Below are positions 45,506 through 54,085 of a stretch of 64,000 bases of DNA, piece after piece. The notes under the pieces were generated by a model that saw only the letters and a list, made by a program, of their open reading frames with translations, did no database searches and had not been told where the DNA came from. The DNA is from an uncultured Eubacteriales bacterium. Its GTDB lineage: Bacteria > Bacillota > Clostridia > Oscillospirales > Oscillospiraceae. The stretch is from positions 85,399 to 149,398 of the forward strand of contig ONIN01000011.1 in NCBI GenBank assembly GCA_900317905.1, read 5' to 3'. Every line of letters starts with the position of its first letter. The first letter of the stretch is position 1. The position numbers and the translations under genes are program-made.

Positions 45506-46807
45506 TTATTCCATTTCGTCGGGGGCGATTATCGGCTCCTGGATGCGGGCAATATCGCTGGGCATCTCACGCTTGACCGCATAGGGGATCCCGCGCTTTT
45601 CCAGCTGGCGGAGGAAGCTCTCCCGAACGGTGTCCTCCAGAAATCGCTGCTGGACGGAGAGAAAAATCTTCCCGTTCACGGCGGCGATCTCCACCATGAG
45701 ACTGAAGGTGTTGGGCGGGTGCGTCCAGAATTCCCGGACATAGCCGCCCACGTTGGGATGCTTCCACTTTCCGGTGTAGCTGACCAGAAAGCTCACAAAC
45801 CCCTCGCCGCCGCTGAAGGCCTGACCGAAGGCCTGTTTCTTTTCCTCCAGCGTCTTGAGACTCTCCGCCGCTGCCCGGATCTGGACGGCGTTCATGGCGG
45901 TGTCCCGCCGGACACGGTCAGCGTCGCTCTGAATGAAGGTCTTGCCGCGATAGACCGTGCACTGCCGGTCGAAGGGCATGGCCTCCACCCGGCTGTCGTA
46001 ATTCAGCAGCGCCATGCCGAGGCAGTTGTGGTGGGTCAGCTCCGCGCCCAGCATGGGTCTGGCGTTGATGACGTATGCGCTGATGATGTCCTTGCTCCGC
46101 TCCGGGTACAGATCTGCGATGGCGTGGGCCATCAGCAGAGAGATCAGCGTCCCGGGGCTGGCGTCGTTGGCAGAGCTGTAACGGATCAGCGTCGCCTCCG
46201 GGATCTCCAGATCCCAGATGGTGGGCCCGGAGGGCGTCAGCCCACCGTCGGTCTCCAACGTAAAGGCAGGCTGAAAGGCCGCTGCCGGCGGAAGCTTACT
46301 CTCCGGGACCTCAATGGTATCCTGTGGGTCCAGCGTCTCCGCCTCCGAAATCGGCGTCTCCAGCATCGGGATCCCGGGGTCGATTTCGGTTCCGTACCGC
46401 GCCTTGCAGTAATACCCCAGCAGGGTGGCCAGCACCTGGTACATCCCGGTGCCGTCGGTGATCCCGTGGAAGAAATCCAGATGGATCCGATCCTCGAACC
46501 AGGCCACGGCCCAGGGCTGGAAGTTCGTCTCTTCGCTGAAGAGCGAAACGCGCTCGTCGGTGTGCAGCAGCGCGATGGAGCGGTGGTTTTCCGCATAATA
46601 GAACCCGTCCTCTGCCGCCCGCAACTCCCGGGAGAAATAGGGATACCGCAGCTGCGTCTTCTCCAGCGCCTTCAGGAGCAGATCGCCGTCGATCTCGTCT
46701 GCGAGCCGCACCGTCAGCCTTACGGTGTAGTCCACCTTTTCTCCGAAAGCCCCGTGGACGTGCATCATGTCCCCGGTGGTGACGGGGATGCGTCTACAGT
46801 CTTTCAT
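45506..46807 (-). CDS. Condensation-domain-like acyltransferase (alcohol acetyltransferase type)
   Basis: A 433-residue cytosolic protein of the CoA-dependent acyltransferase/condensation superfamily. The catalytic HxxxDG motif is HGITDG near residue 114, followed by the long second half with NARPMLG and GKWKHPNVGGYVREFW. Relatives acylate alcohols, amines or lipids. Last gene of the five-gene minus-strand operon, starting 2 bases after the triple-fusion gene without its own strong ribosome site, so it is translated by coupling. It may be the metabolic output, or just a co-regulated enzyme, of the signalling operon. Substrate unknown. Confidence 0.78.
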   Translation of the reverse strand: MKDCRRIPVTTGDMMHVHGAFGEKVDYTVRLTVRLADEIDGDLLLKALEKTQLRYPYFSRELRAAEDGFYYAENHRSIALLHTDERVSLFSEETNFQPWAVAWFEDRIHLDFFHGITDGTGMYQVLATLLGYYCKARYGTEIDPGIPMLETPISEAETLDPQDTIEVPESKLPPAAAFQPAFTLETDGGLTPSGPTIWDLEIPEATLIRYSSANDASPGTLISLLMAHAIADLYPERSKDIISAYVINARPMLGAELTHHNCLGMALLNYDSRVEAMPFDRQCTVYRGKTFIQSDADRVRRDTAMNAVQIRAAAESLKTLEEKKQAFGQAFSGGEGFVSFLVSYTGKWKHPNVGGYVREFWTHPPNTFSLMVEIAAVNGKIFLSVQQRFLEDTVRESFLRQLEKRGIPYAVKREMPSDIARIQEPIIAPDEME

Positions 46808-46809
46808 GG

Positions 46810-48369
46810 TTACAGATTCTTTTTCAGCGTCAGGATGTTCTTGCCGTCCTGATACTCATAGGCTACGTCGTCCATGAGCTGCTTGGTCATGAAGATGCCA
46901 AGACCGCCGATCTCCCGATGCTCCGCGTCAAGGGTCACGTCGGGATCCTGCTTGGACAGAGGATCGTAGGGGGTGCCGTGATCCACAAAGGTGATGGTCA
47001 CGCTCACCGGCTCCTGAGACACCTCCACCCGGACGGTGGTGTTGCCCTTTTCCGGGGCGTAGGCGTAGCTTGCGATGTTGATGAAGATCTCCTCTACCGC
47101 CACGCCGATCTGCATCTGAGCCTTCATGGGGCAGCTGGCTCCCTCCAGATGCTCGTCCACGAAGGCCTGCACATCCGGCAGATTTTCGGGAACGGCCTCG
47201 ATCACCAGCTCGTTGGGGGAGAAGGTCAGGGTGTCCGTCTGCTCCAGCAACTCCAGCAGCTCCGCTTTCCAGTGCTCGATTTCCTGGCGGCGCTTGGGGT
47301 CTTCCAGACCCTTTCTGCGGATGGAGCGGCGGATCAGGCGGGTGTAACCCACGATCCGGGCCTTGTTCTCCACCTCTGTGAGCTTCGCCTCGCAGGTGGT
47401 GCCGAGATATGCGGCCAGGGTCTTTCTCCAGAAGGCCTGCGCGGTCTCGAAATCAAAGCCCTGGAAGCGCTTGATGATCTCATGGTCGCACTCGGAAAAG
47501 CCGATGAAGGCATTGTACATGCTGGCCAGCTCAAACACCGGGTTGCCCACGGCCAGGGTGTCCATGTCGATGAGCAGCACCTCGTCGTTCTGCAGCTCCA
47601 GATTCTTGGTGTGGTAGTCGCCGTGGATCATGTGGTCATCCTGGGGCACGGCCTCCACCAGAGCCAGCAGCTTCTTCGCGGCCGTCTCCGGCAGATGGTC
47701 CTGCAGGAACTGCGCCCAGCCGATGACGGTCTCGCGCATATCCGGCAGCTTTCCCTTGGGCACCTCGGTGCCGTGGATAATCTGGAGCATCTTCACATAC
47801 TCCTGCACGCACCAGTCCATCTTCTCCGGCTCCGTGGCGAGGATCTTGGAGAAGGAGCGGGCGTTTAAGAGCTCAAACACCGAACCGTAGCTGTCGCCCA
47901 CGCGCACCACGTCGTAGGAGATGGCGGTGGGCACGCCGAGGATCAGCGCCAGCTTCGCCACCTCGCGCTCATGCTGGATCTCCGAGAGGGCGTCGGCGTT
48001 GTTGTAGACCTTCACCACGTTGTCCTGGTCGATGCGGTATAGGGTGCCGTTGGCGCCGCGGCCGATCTCCTCGCAGCCCTCGATGCTCACCACGCGGTAG
48101 GCCTTTTCCACCGGCATCAGCTCGGTGAAGCCGGTCATTTCCAGGATCTCATAGACGTCGGAGTTGACATTGATGATCTTCAGATCCCGGGTGTTCTTTT
48201 TCAGTCTGAGGATGACGCGCAGGCCCGCCGAAGAGATATAGTCCAGCTTCTCCGCGTCCAGGACCACAGCCGCCCCGGGCTGGGTGATCTGCGCCTTGAT
48301 GGTTTCTTCCACCTGGGCCGCGTTGCCGGAGTCGATGCGGCCGTTGAGTTCCACACAAATCTGTTCCAT
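46810..48369 (-). CDS. STAS-kinase-HATPase triple-fusion signalling protein
   Basis: A 519-residue soluble protein with three domains. Residues 1-95 are a STAS antagonist domain with the phosphorylatable Ser in YISSAGLR. Residues 100-360 are an aminoglycoside-phosphotransferase-like kinase with catalytic HGDYHTKN and LLIDMDT. Residues 385-519 are a GHKL anti-sigma kinase with N box VAVEEIFINIASYAY, G1 box DHGTPYDP and G2 box GGLGIFMTKQL. The STAS plus APH part resembles family TIGR02172; the added RsbW-like end puts antagonist and kinase in one chain. GAAAGGAG precedes the ATG. It is the fourth gene of the operon and could be the switch core answering to the membrane phosphatase. Confidence 0.85.
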   Translation of the reverse strand: MEQICVELNGRIDSGNAAQVEETIKAQITQPGAAVVLDAEKLDYISSAGLRVILRLKKNTRDLKIINVNSDVYEILEMTGFTELMPVEKAYRVVSIEGCEEIGRGANGTLYRIDQDNVVKVYNNADALSEIQHEREVAKLALILGVPTAISYDVVRVGDSYGSVFELLNARSFSKILATEPEKMDWCVQEYVKMLQIIHGTEVPKGKLPDMRETVIGWAQFLQDHLPETAAKKLLALVEAVPQDDHMIHGDYHTKNLELQNDEVLLIDMDTLAVGNPVFELASMYNAFIGFSECDHEIIKRFQGFDFETAQAFWRKTLAAYLGTTCEAKLTEVENKARIVGYTRLIRRSIRRKGLEDPKRRQEIEHWKAELLELLEQTDTLTFSPNELVIEAVPENLPDVQAFVDEHLEGASCPMKAQMQIGVAVEEIFINIASYAYAPEKGNTTVRVEVSQEPVSVTITFVDHGTPYDPLSKQDPDVTLDAEHREIGGLGIFMTKQLMDDVAYEYQDGKNILTLKKNL

Positions 48370-48419
48370 ATGGGTACTCCTTTCAATGCGCCTGCCCGAA
48401 AAACGGGACGAGGCCGATT

Positions 48420-50066
48420 TTAAGGCTCTTTGCTCAGGGTTTCCCGATCCAGCAGACCAAGCCGGTCTGCCTGGAGGATCAATTCCATTTGCAGCAGGCT
48501 CTGGTTGGCCGCCGCAGCGAAGATGCCGAAGAGGATGTCGAAGATCATCGCGTCGATCAGCGCGGTGGACGGGATCTGCAGCTCGGCGAAGATCATGATA
48601 TAGGCCAGCAGGTTGGCCCCCGGCACCGGCGGCGTCGCCACAAACAGCACCACCGACAGCACCATGGCAGCCAGCAGCCAGCCGGCGGACACGGGCACCT
48701 GATACCGGGCCGCCGCGAACAGGGTAAACATCAGCGTACCAATGACGTTGGCGGGCATCAGCAGCACCAGACCGTAAGGGAGACTCACCGTGGCAAAATG
48801 CCGCTCGATCCCCAGCCTGAGGATGCTGTCCTGCTCCATCTTGCCGTATCCGGCGTCCAGACTGCCGGTGCGCACCGCCGTGCGGAAGGCGGGCCAGAGC
48901 TTTTTCAAAAGCACCTTGAGCTTCACGCCCTTGCGCTTCGAGACGTAAAAGGCGATGCCCAGCATGACCGCAGCGGCGACCAGTATCGCCAGGATCAGCA
49001 CGCCCCAGAGACCGCCGAAGGTCAGCAGACTGCCGCTGATGATCTCCATGCAGAGCAGGATCCCGGCAAAGGCGGGCACCAGACGGCTGACGTTCTCGGT
49101 CATCAAAAGGCCCACCGCGTCCCCCTGTCGGATCAGACGCTCCAGACCCTCGGCTCTGGCGCCGACAGCGGTGATGCCGCCGCCCAGCAGGAAGGCCAGC
49201 AGCAGAAGTTGGGGGGTGTTGGACTCCATCAGCGGGGAGATCAAGTCACTGGGCATGACCAGCAGCAGACTCTGCCAGATTTCCGAGACTTCGATGCCGG
49301 GCTTGCCACCCAGAAGCAGCGGCACCCGGGTAAAGACCCCACAGGCGATCACCGCCAGCAGCGCCGCCAGCAAACTCAAAAGAAAGTACCAGAGGAAGAC
49401 CCGTCGGCTGCTGCCGCCCTCCTCCTCAATGGTTCGGGTGTTCAAAACTGAAGTGCAGACCATCAGGAACACCACCGGGCCGGAGAGCACCGTCAGCATC
49501 CGGACCCAGAAATCATAAAGGGGCATCAGGAAGCCCGTGATCAGCCCCTCCTGCGCGCCGGCAGTCAGCCAGGAACGGAGCAGCAATCCAGCGCCGACGC
49601 CGATGGCCAGAGCGATCAGCAGCTGCAGCGCGGCATTCATGCCCTTTTTCGGAAGATTCAGACGCAGAACATTCTTCCCGCCGGAGTAGCTGTAGAGAGG
49701 AGAGAGGCCCACCGCCGTCAGCAGGGAACCGCTCCAGTCCTCCAGCTCCGAGGCAGTCTTGCTCAGCGGGTTGAAGACGTCGCCCGCCAGCTCGATCTGC
49801 ATGCTGGGTCTGCCGAAGCGGCTGGAGACCTTCAGCCGGAATCGCTCCTTCTCTCCGAAACGCTCTCTGAGCCGGAGCAGCGATTCCTCGAAGGAGAAGC
49901 GGATCCGGATCCGGTTCTGCCGCTCTACCCCAAGCTGCTCCAGCAGCAGGTCGATCTGCTCGGAGCAGGTCTCGATCCCCATGGCGTTCAGCGGAAAGGT
50001 GTCATCAAAGCTGACCGGCTCGCCCCGCAGCGGGTGCAGCAAAGTCCTTTTCTTTGTGTTGGCCAT
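48420..50066 (-). CDS. SDF-family (dicarboxylate/amino acid:cation) symporter with N-terminal HATPase-like domain
   Basis: A 548-residue protein. From about 140 on it is a sodium:dicarboxylate symporter-type membrane protein with about eight helices and the late loop region PPVPGANLLAYIMIF. The first 130 residues are soluble and read like a worn RsbW-type ATPase: FSFEESLLRL at the N box (the key Asn missing), AGDVFNPLS at the place of the DxGxPFDP box, and a closing strand SGGKNVLRLNLPKK like that of RsbW proteins. It probably no longer hydrolyses ATP but could bind a STAS partner. It follows the phosphatase gene with a 1-base gap and precedes the triple fusion. A transporter acting as sensor or target of partner switching is my inference. 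Confidence 0.75.
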   Translation of the reverse strand: MANTKKRTLLHPLRGEPVSFDDTFPLNAMGIETCSEQIDLLLEQLGVERQNRIRIRFSFEESLLRLRERFGEKERFRLKVSSRFGRPSMQIELAGDVFNPLSKTASELEDWSGSLLTAVGLSPLYSYSGGKNVLRLNLPKKGMNAALQLLIALAIGVGAGLLLRSWLTAGAQEGLITGFLMPLYDFWVRMLTVLSGPVVFLMVCTSVLNTRTIEEEGGSSRRVFLWYFLLSLLAALLAVIACGVFTRVPLLLGGKPGIEVSEIWQSLLLVMPSDLISPLMESNTPQLLLLAFLLGGGITAVGARAEGLERLIRQGDAVGLLMTENVSRLVPAFAGILLCMEIISGSLLTFGGLWGVLILAILVAAAVMLGIAFYVSKRKGVKLKVLLKKLWPAFRTAVRTGSLDAGYGKMEQDSILRLGIERHFATVSLPYGLVLLMPANVIGTLMFTLFAAARYQVPVSAGWLLAAMVLSVVLFVATPPVPGANLLAYIMIFAELQIPSTALIDAMIFDILFGIFAAAANQSLLQMELILQADRLGLLDRETLSKEP

Positions 50067-50067
50067 T

Positions 50068-51849
50068 TCAGACCTTCTCCTTAACGTGATACTGCATACA
50101 CATCATGGTGAGATCGTCAAACTGCTCCGCCTCCAGCACGAAGGCGTCCACGGACTTTCTCACGTTTCCGAGCACCTCCACCGGATCGGCGTCGGGGGAG
50201 CGGTTCAGCGCCTCCAGCATCCGCTGCGTGCCGAAGAGCCGATTCTCCGCGTCTGTTGCCTCGGGCACGCCGTCGGTGTAGAGGAACAGCTTCGTGCCCG
50301 GCTGCAGCTGCAGTTCATAGTCTTTGTAATGAATGCCCTCCATGCCGCCGATGACCAGTCCGTGCTTGTCCTTCAACAGATGGAAAGGCTCGCCGGGCTG
50401 CTGGATCACCGGGTACTCGTGCCCGGCGTTGGCGGCGGTGAGCTTCCCGGTGGAGAGCTCCAGAATGCCCATCCACACCGTGACGAACATCTCCTGGGGA
50501 TTGTTGGCACAGATGGCGTTGTTGGTGTCGGTCAGGACCTGGGCTGGTGATTTGCCCATCTTGGCGTTGCTGGAGAGAATGATCTTGGAGGCCATCATGA
50601 ACAGCGCCGCGGGAATGCCTTTTCCGGAGACGTCCGCCATGACCATGCACAGATGATCCTCGTCGATGAGGAAGAAATCGTAAAAGTCGCCGCCCACCTC
50701 TCTGGCGGGATCCATGGAGGCGTAGATGTCGAACTCTCTACGCTCCGGGAAGGGCGGGAAGATGCTGGGCAGCATGGACTTCTGGATCTGGGTGGCCATG
50801 TTCAGCTCAATGTTGACCCGCTCGCGCTCGGCGGTGATGGTCTCGATCTTGCTGAGATAATCGTCGATCTCCACGGTCAGCTCGGAGACGTCCATGGACA
50901 GCTGGCCGATCTCGTTGTGGGGTCTCACCAGAGCGAGGTTCTTCACCACCGCCTTGCTGTCCTTGCTGTCCCGATAGAGACGGATGTTCTCCTGCACCGC
51001 CTTGAGCGGGTGGAGCACAAACACAAAGATCAGCGTCAGGCAGATCAGCGACAGGCCGATCTGATTGAGGATCGCAAAGACCGTGTTCGTCCGGGACTGG
51101 GCAGTCATGCTGGCGCGCAGATCGGTGAGGTTGTAGGTCATGCCGATCAGCACCGTATGGCCGCCAAGCTCACAGAAGCTGGCATAGTAATCCATATAGT
51201 TTCCGGCTTCGGCCAGATAGCTGTGATGCTCCGCGGCCCGGGCCATGGCCAGCTGCTGGCTCTCCCCGACGGTGACCGCGTGGCCGAGGGGGTAGACCTC
51301 CTCATATTCCGTGCCGCGCACCGCGCCGGGGTCGGCGGCGCTGAAGAGGAAGAACTGGGTGTCGTAAGGCTCCTCGGTCACCACGCAGAACAGATAGTCC
51401 ACGTGGCAGGCCTGCTTGATCTCATTCAGGCGGGTGATGAGCCAGGAGTAGGTGATCTCTGCGTAGAGCTTCTGATCCTCCTCCGGCAGCACCTCCAGCT
51501 CCTCGGCTCTGGCATATTCCAGCGACAGATTCGGGTGCCGCTGACTGAACAGCCGGCACTTTCCGGCGGTCATGCTGTCGGCGGTGAATTCCTCGTCATA
51601 GTCGATGTCCATGGCGTCGGCGTGGGTGTACCAGTAGTGAAACATCCATTCCCAGGCGGGATACTCCGTCACAGAGCGCTCTATCTCATCCGAGATCTGG
51701 GCGGCGTAGAGCTCCGTCTGCCGCTTCACGCTCTGACCGGAGAGCTCCTGCTGGGTGAAGTATGTCAGAAGACCCGTCACCAGCACGCCGAGGGCAAAGA
51801 GGATCGCGACCTGCAGGATGATGCTGCCGCGAAGTTTTTCCTTCTTCAT
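50068..51849 (-). CDS. Membrane sensor PP2C (SpoIIE-type) serine phosphatase
   Basis: A 593-residue protein. Membrane helix near 11-31, extracytoplasmic sensor of about 235 residues, second helix near 270-290, HAMP-like and coiled-coil linker, then a SpoIIE/RsbU-type PP2C domain (about 370-590). All metal-binding blocks are present: VGGDFYDFF, MADVSGKGIPAALF, NAGHEYPV, LYTDGVPEA and FDDLTMM. Such enzymes dephosphorylate a STAS antagonist in response to a signal, here from outside the cell. The gene starts 11 bases after the STAS gene with a poor ribosome site, so translation is coupled. Confidence 0.9.
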   Translation of the reverse strand: MKKEKLRGSIILQVAILFALGVLVTGLLTYFTQQELSGQSVKRQTELYAAQISDEIERSVTEYPAWEWMFHYWYTHADAMDIDYDEEFTADSMTAGKCRLFSQRHPNLSLEYARAEELEVLPEEDQKLYAEITYSWLITRLNEIKQACHVDYLFCVVTEEPYDTQFFLFSAADPGAVRGTEYEEVYPLGHAVTVGESQQLAMARAAEHHSYLAEAGNYMDYYASFCELGGHTVLIGMTYNLTDLRASMTAQSRTNTVFAILNQIGLSLICLTLIFVFVLHPLKAVQENIRLYRDSKDSKAVVKNLALVRPHNEIGQLSMDVSELTVEIDDYLSKIETITAERERVNIELNMATQIQKSMLPSIFPPFPERREFDIYASMDPAREVGGDFYDFFLIDEDHLCMVMADVSGKGIPAALFMMASKIILSSNAKMGKSPAQVLTDTNNAICANNPQEMFVTVWMGILELSTGKLTAANAGHEYPVIQQPGEPFHLLKDKHGLVIGGMEGIHYKDYELQLQPGTKLFLYTDGVPEATDAENRLFGTQRMLEALNRSPDADPVEVLGNVRKSVDAFVLEAEQFDDLTMMCMQYHVKEKV

Positions 51850-51859
51850 GTCAGCGGGT

Positions 51860-52159
51860 TTATTCGATGGTCAGGATATCCGAAAAGCCGGTGACCTCAA
51901 AGATCTCCTGAATGGTATCGCTCACATGGACGACCTTCATTTCGCCCTGCTGGCCCATCCGCTTCTGAGCCATGAGCAGCACCCGGAGCCCGGCGGAGGA
52001 GATGTACTCCAGCTTTTCAAAATCCAGCGTCAGCCGGGAAAGATCCGAGACCGCCGATTTGATGGCCTCCTCCAGCTGGGGCGCCGTGATGGTGTCAAGC
52101 CGTCCCTCCAGGGAGAAGACCGCGTTGTCGTTTTCGATGGCTTTCGTGATATTCAGCAT
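51860..52159 (-). CDS. STAS-domain anti-sigma factor antagonist
   Basis: A 99-residue single-domain SpoIIAA/RsbV-type protein with the phosphorylation loop LEYISSAGLRVLL; the second Ser is the usual site. It is nearly the same motif as in the triple fusion. First gene of the operon, with AGGAGG before the ATG. In partner switching the unphosphorylated form sequesters an anti-sigma kinase; its phosphatase is probably the next gene and its kinase the HATPase of the triple fusion. No sigma factor gene is in the operon. Confidence 0.93.
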   Translation of the reverse strand: MLNITKAIENDNAVFSLEGRLDTITAPQLEEAIKSAVSDLSRLTLDFEKLEYISSAGLRVLLMAQKRMGQQGEMKVVHVSDTIQEIFEVTGFSDILTIE

Positions 52160-52226
52160 AATGCTACCTCCTGTGAATATGAAACATGCATCGTGTGCAG
52201 ATGATTTTATAATGTTATGTTATTTT

Positions 52227-52256
52227 ATCATACCACAAATCGCGGCACAGTTCCAA
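52227..52256 (-). promoter_or_regulatory. Candidate promoter of the partner-switching operon
   Basis: On the minus strand TTGGAA (52251-52256), 18 bases, TATGAT (52227-52232). Confidence 0.5.
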
Positions 52257-52368
52257 CACAAAATTCAAAATGCACGTCGGTTTTTTTGAAAAATGGAAGG
52301 TGTTGGTTCTTTCGGGGAATTCTCCCGCCTCCGATCCGCTCCGGAGGTGTCCGAAAGCGTATTTTTTC

Positions 52369-52397
52369 TTGTATTGGTGTTACGTTTGTGTTATAGT
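52369..52397 (+). promoter_or_regulatory. Candidate promoter of the lipid cluster
   Basis: TTGTAT (52369-52374), 17 bases, TATAGT (52392-52397). A CCTCCG/CGGAGG hairpin lies just upstream (52328-52347). Confidence 0.55.
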
Positions 52398-52438
52398 TGG
52401 GAAGTAGAAAAGAGAAAACAGAAAAGGAGAAGGAAAAT

Positions 52439-53710
52439 ATGTCATTGGCGACCCTGTCAGAGCATGAGATCATCGCGACCCTCATCGCTCTGGCTCTTTT
52501 GTTAGGCAGCGCGTTTCTGCTGGGCTCTCTGATGGAGCGGATCAAGGCGCCGCGCGTGGTGGGCGAGATCCTGGGCGGCCTGGTTCTGGGCGGCACGCTG
52601 CTGTATCACTTTTTCCCCGATCTGATGGGCGGGATCTTCCTGGCCTATCCGGAAGAGGGGAAGGTGCTGAACATCTTCTATCAGCTGGGACTGATCTTTC
52701 TGATGTTCCTCTCCGGCTACAATACCCAGCTGGACATCGACCGCTCCAACGGCAGAGTCATTTGGTGCGTCTTTCTGGGCGCCACGGTGCTGCCCATGCT
52801 GGGGGCGCTGCCCTTCATCGGCATGTTCCGGGACGCCTTCATCGGGGAGATGGGAAACGAGATCTCCTTCGGTCTGGTGTTCACCATCGGCGTGGCCATC
52901 ACCTCCATCCCCGTGATCTCCAAGATCTTCTTCGACATGGGGATCATGAACACCAGATTTTCCAATACCGTCCTGACGGTCTCCACCTTCCAGGATCTGC
53001 TGCTGTGGATCCTCCTGAACGCCGCCACCCGCATCGCCTCCGCCGGCGAGCTGCGGTTGCCGGATATGATCGGCGTGGTGGCCATCACCCTGGGCCTCTT
53101 CGCGGTGGTGAAGCTGATCTCGGACCACACGAAGCCGAGAGAGCAGCATTTAAAACCCATCACCTTCTATTCTGTGAGCTTTGTGATCCTGCTGCTGGTC
53201 TGCGCGGGACTCTATACGGTGGGCATCAACATCATGTACGCCGCCTTCCTGGTGGGCTATGTGGTGAAGGCCGTGGCCGGTGTGGACGAGCGGGTGAAAA
53301 ACGCCATGGAGTCTCTGGGAAACTTCGCGTTTTCCTTCTTCATCCCGATCTATTTCGCCCTGGTGGGCATCCAGCTGAACCTGCTGCACAACTTCTCTGT
53401 GGCAAGGTTTCTGCTGTTCTTTGTCATCGCCTTCGGTCTGGAGGGGATCGGCACCCTCATCATGCTGCAGCTGACGGATCTCAGACCGGCAGCGAAAATC
53501 AACTTCGCCATCACCATGAACGCCAGAGGCGGCCCCGGCATCGTGCTGGCTACCGTGGCCTATTCCTATCAGATCATCAATGTGGAGTTTTTCACGGTGC
53601 TGATCCTCACCACCATGCTCTCGTCTCTGATCGCGGGCTACTGGCTGAGAAATCAACAGCGGAAAGACAGCACCATCTTCACCCGGCTGCGGAAGGGAGA
53701 GGGGAACTGA
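52439..53710 (+). CDS. Cation:proton antiporter (CPA2 family)
   Basis: A 423-residue membrane protein with about 13 helices, of the Na+/H+ exchanger CPA2 (KefB/NapA) family. It begins with APRVVGEILGGLVLGG, a family hallmark, and has no C-terminal TrkA domain. It would exchange Na+ or K+ for protons. AAGGAGAAGG precedes the ATG; the longer frame begins in the leader. First gene of the rightward cluster, with the DgkA-like gene starting 3 bases after its stop. Confidence 0.9.
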   Translation: MSLATLSEHEIIATLIALALLLGSAFLLGSLMERIKAPRVVGEILGGLVLGGTLLYHFFPDLMGGIFLAYPEEGKVLNIFYQLGLIFLMFLSGYNTQLDIDRSNGRVIWCVFLGATVLPMLGALPFIGMFRDAFIGEMGNEISFGLVFTIGVAITSIPVISKIFFDMGIMNTRFSNTVLTVSTFQDLLLWILLNAATRIASAGELRLPDMIGVVAITLGLFAVVKLISDHTKPREQHLKPITFYSVSFVILLLVCAGLYTVGINIMYAAFLVGYVVKAVAGVDERVKNAMESLGNFAFSFFIPIYFALVGIQLNLLHNFSVARFLLFFVIAFGLEGIGTLIMLQLTDLRPAAKINFAITMNARGGPGIVLATVAYSYQIINVEFFTVLILTTMLSSLIAGYWLRNQQRKDSTIFTRLRKGEGN

Positions 53711-53713
53711 GAC

Positions 53714-54085
53714 ATGGACGGAAGACCACCCAAGAGCAAGGGCTTTTTCGAAAGCGTCTACTATGCCCTCGTGGGCACTTTCTACGGTTTTAAGACCGAG
53801 AAGAATTTCCGCACCTATCTGCTGATCTGCACCACGTTTTTCATCATCAACTGTCTGTGTCATGTGACCATGCTCCAGCACGTGGTGTTCATCGTCTGCC
53901 TGGGCAGCGTGTTCTCGGCGGAGATGCTCAACACCGCCATCGAGCACATCATGGACTTTTACACCCCGGAGATCCACCCCGAGGTCAAGATCATCAAGGA
54001 TCTGGGCGCGGCGGGGGTCTGGATGGCCGGCGGCGCATTCTTCATCATGGAGGGGATCTACATATGGAACGCCCTGGCGCACTGA
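53714..54085 (+). CDS. Diacylglycerol kinase / undecaprenol kinase family protein
   Basis: A 123-residue three-helix membrane kinase of the DgkA family. The signature EMLNTAIEHIMDF with HPEVKIIKDLGAAGV and the N-terminal EKNFRTY are clear. In Gram-positives these enzymes mostly phosphorylate undecaprenol or diacylglycerol. In this cluster a lipid or prenyl alcohol from the neighbouring enzymes is a plausible substrate. The next gene starts inside its 3' end. Confidence 0.88.
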   Translation: MDGRPPKSKGFFESVYYALVGTFYGFKTEKNFRTYLLICTTFFIINCLCHVTMLQHVVFIVCLGSVFSAEMLNTAIEHIMDFYTPEIHPEVKIIKDLGAAGVWMAGGAFFIMEGIYIWNALAH

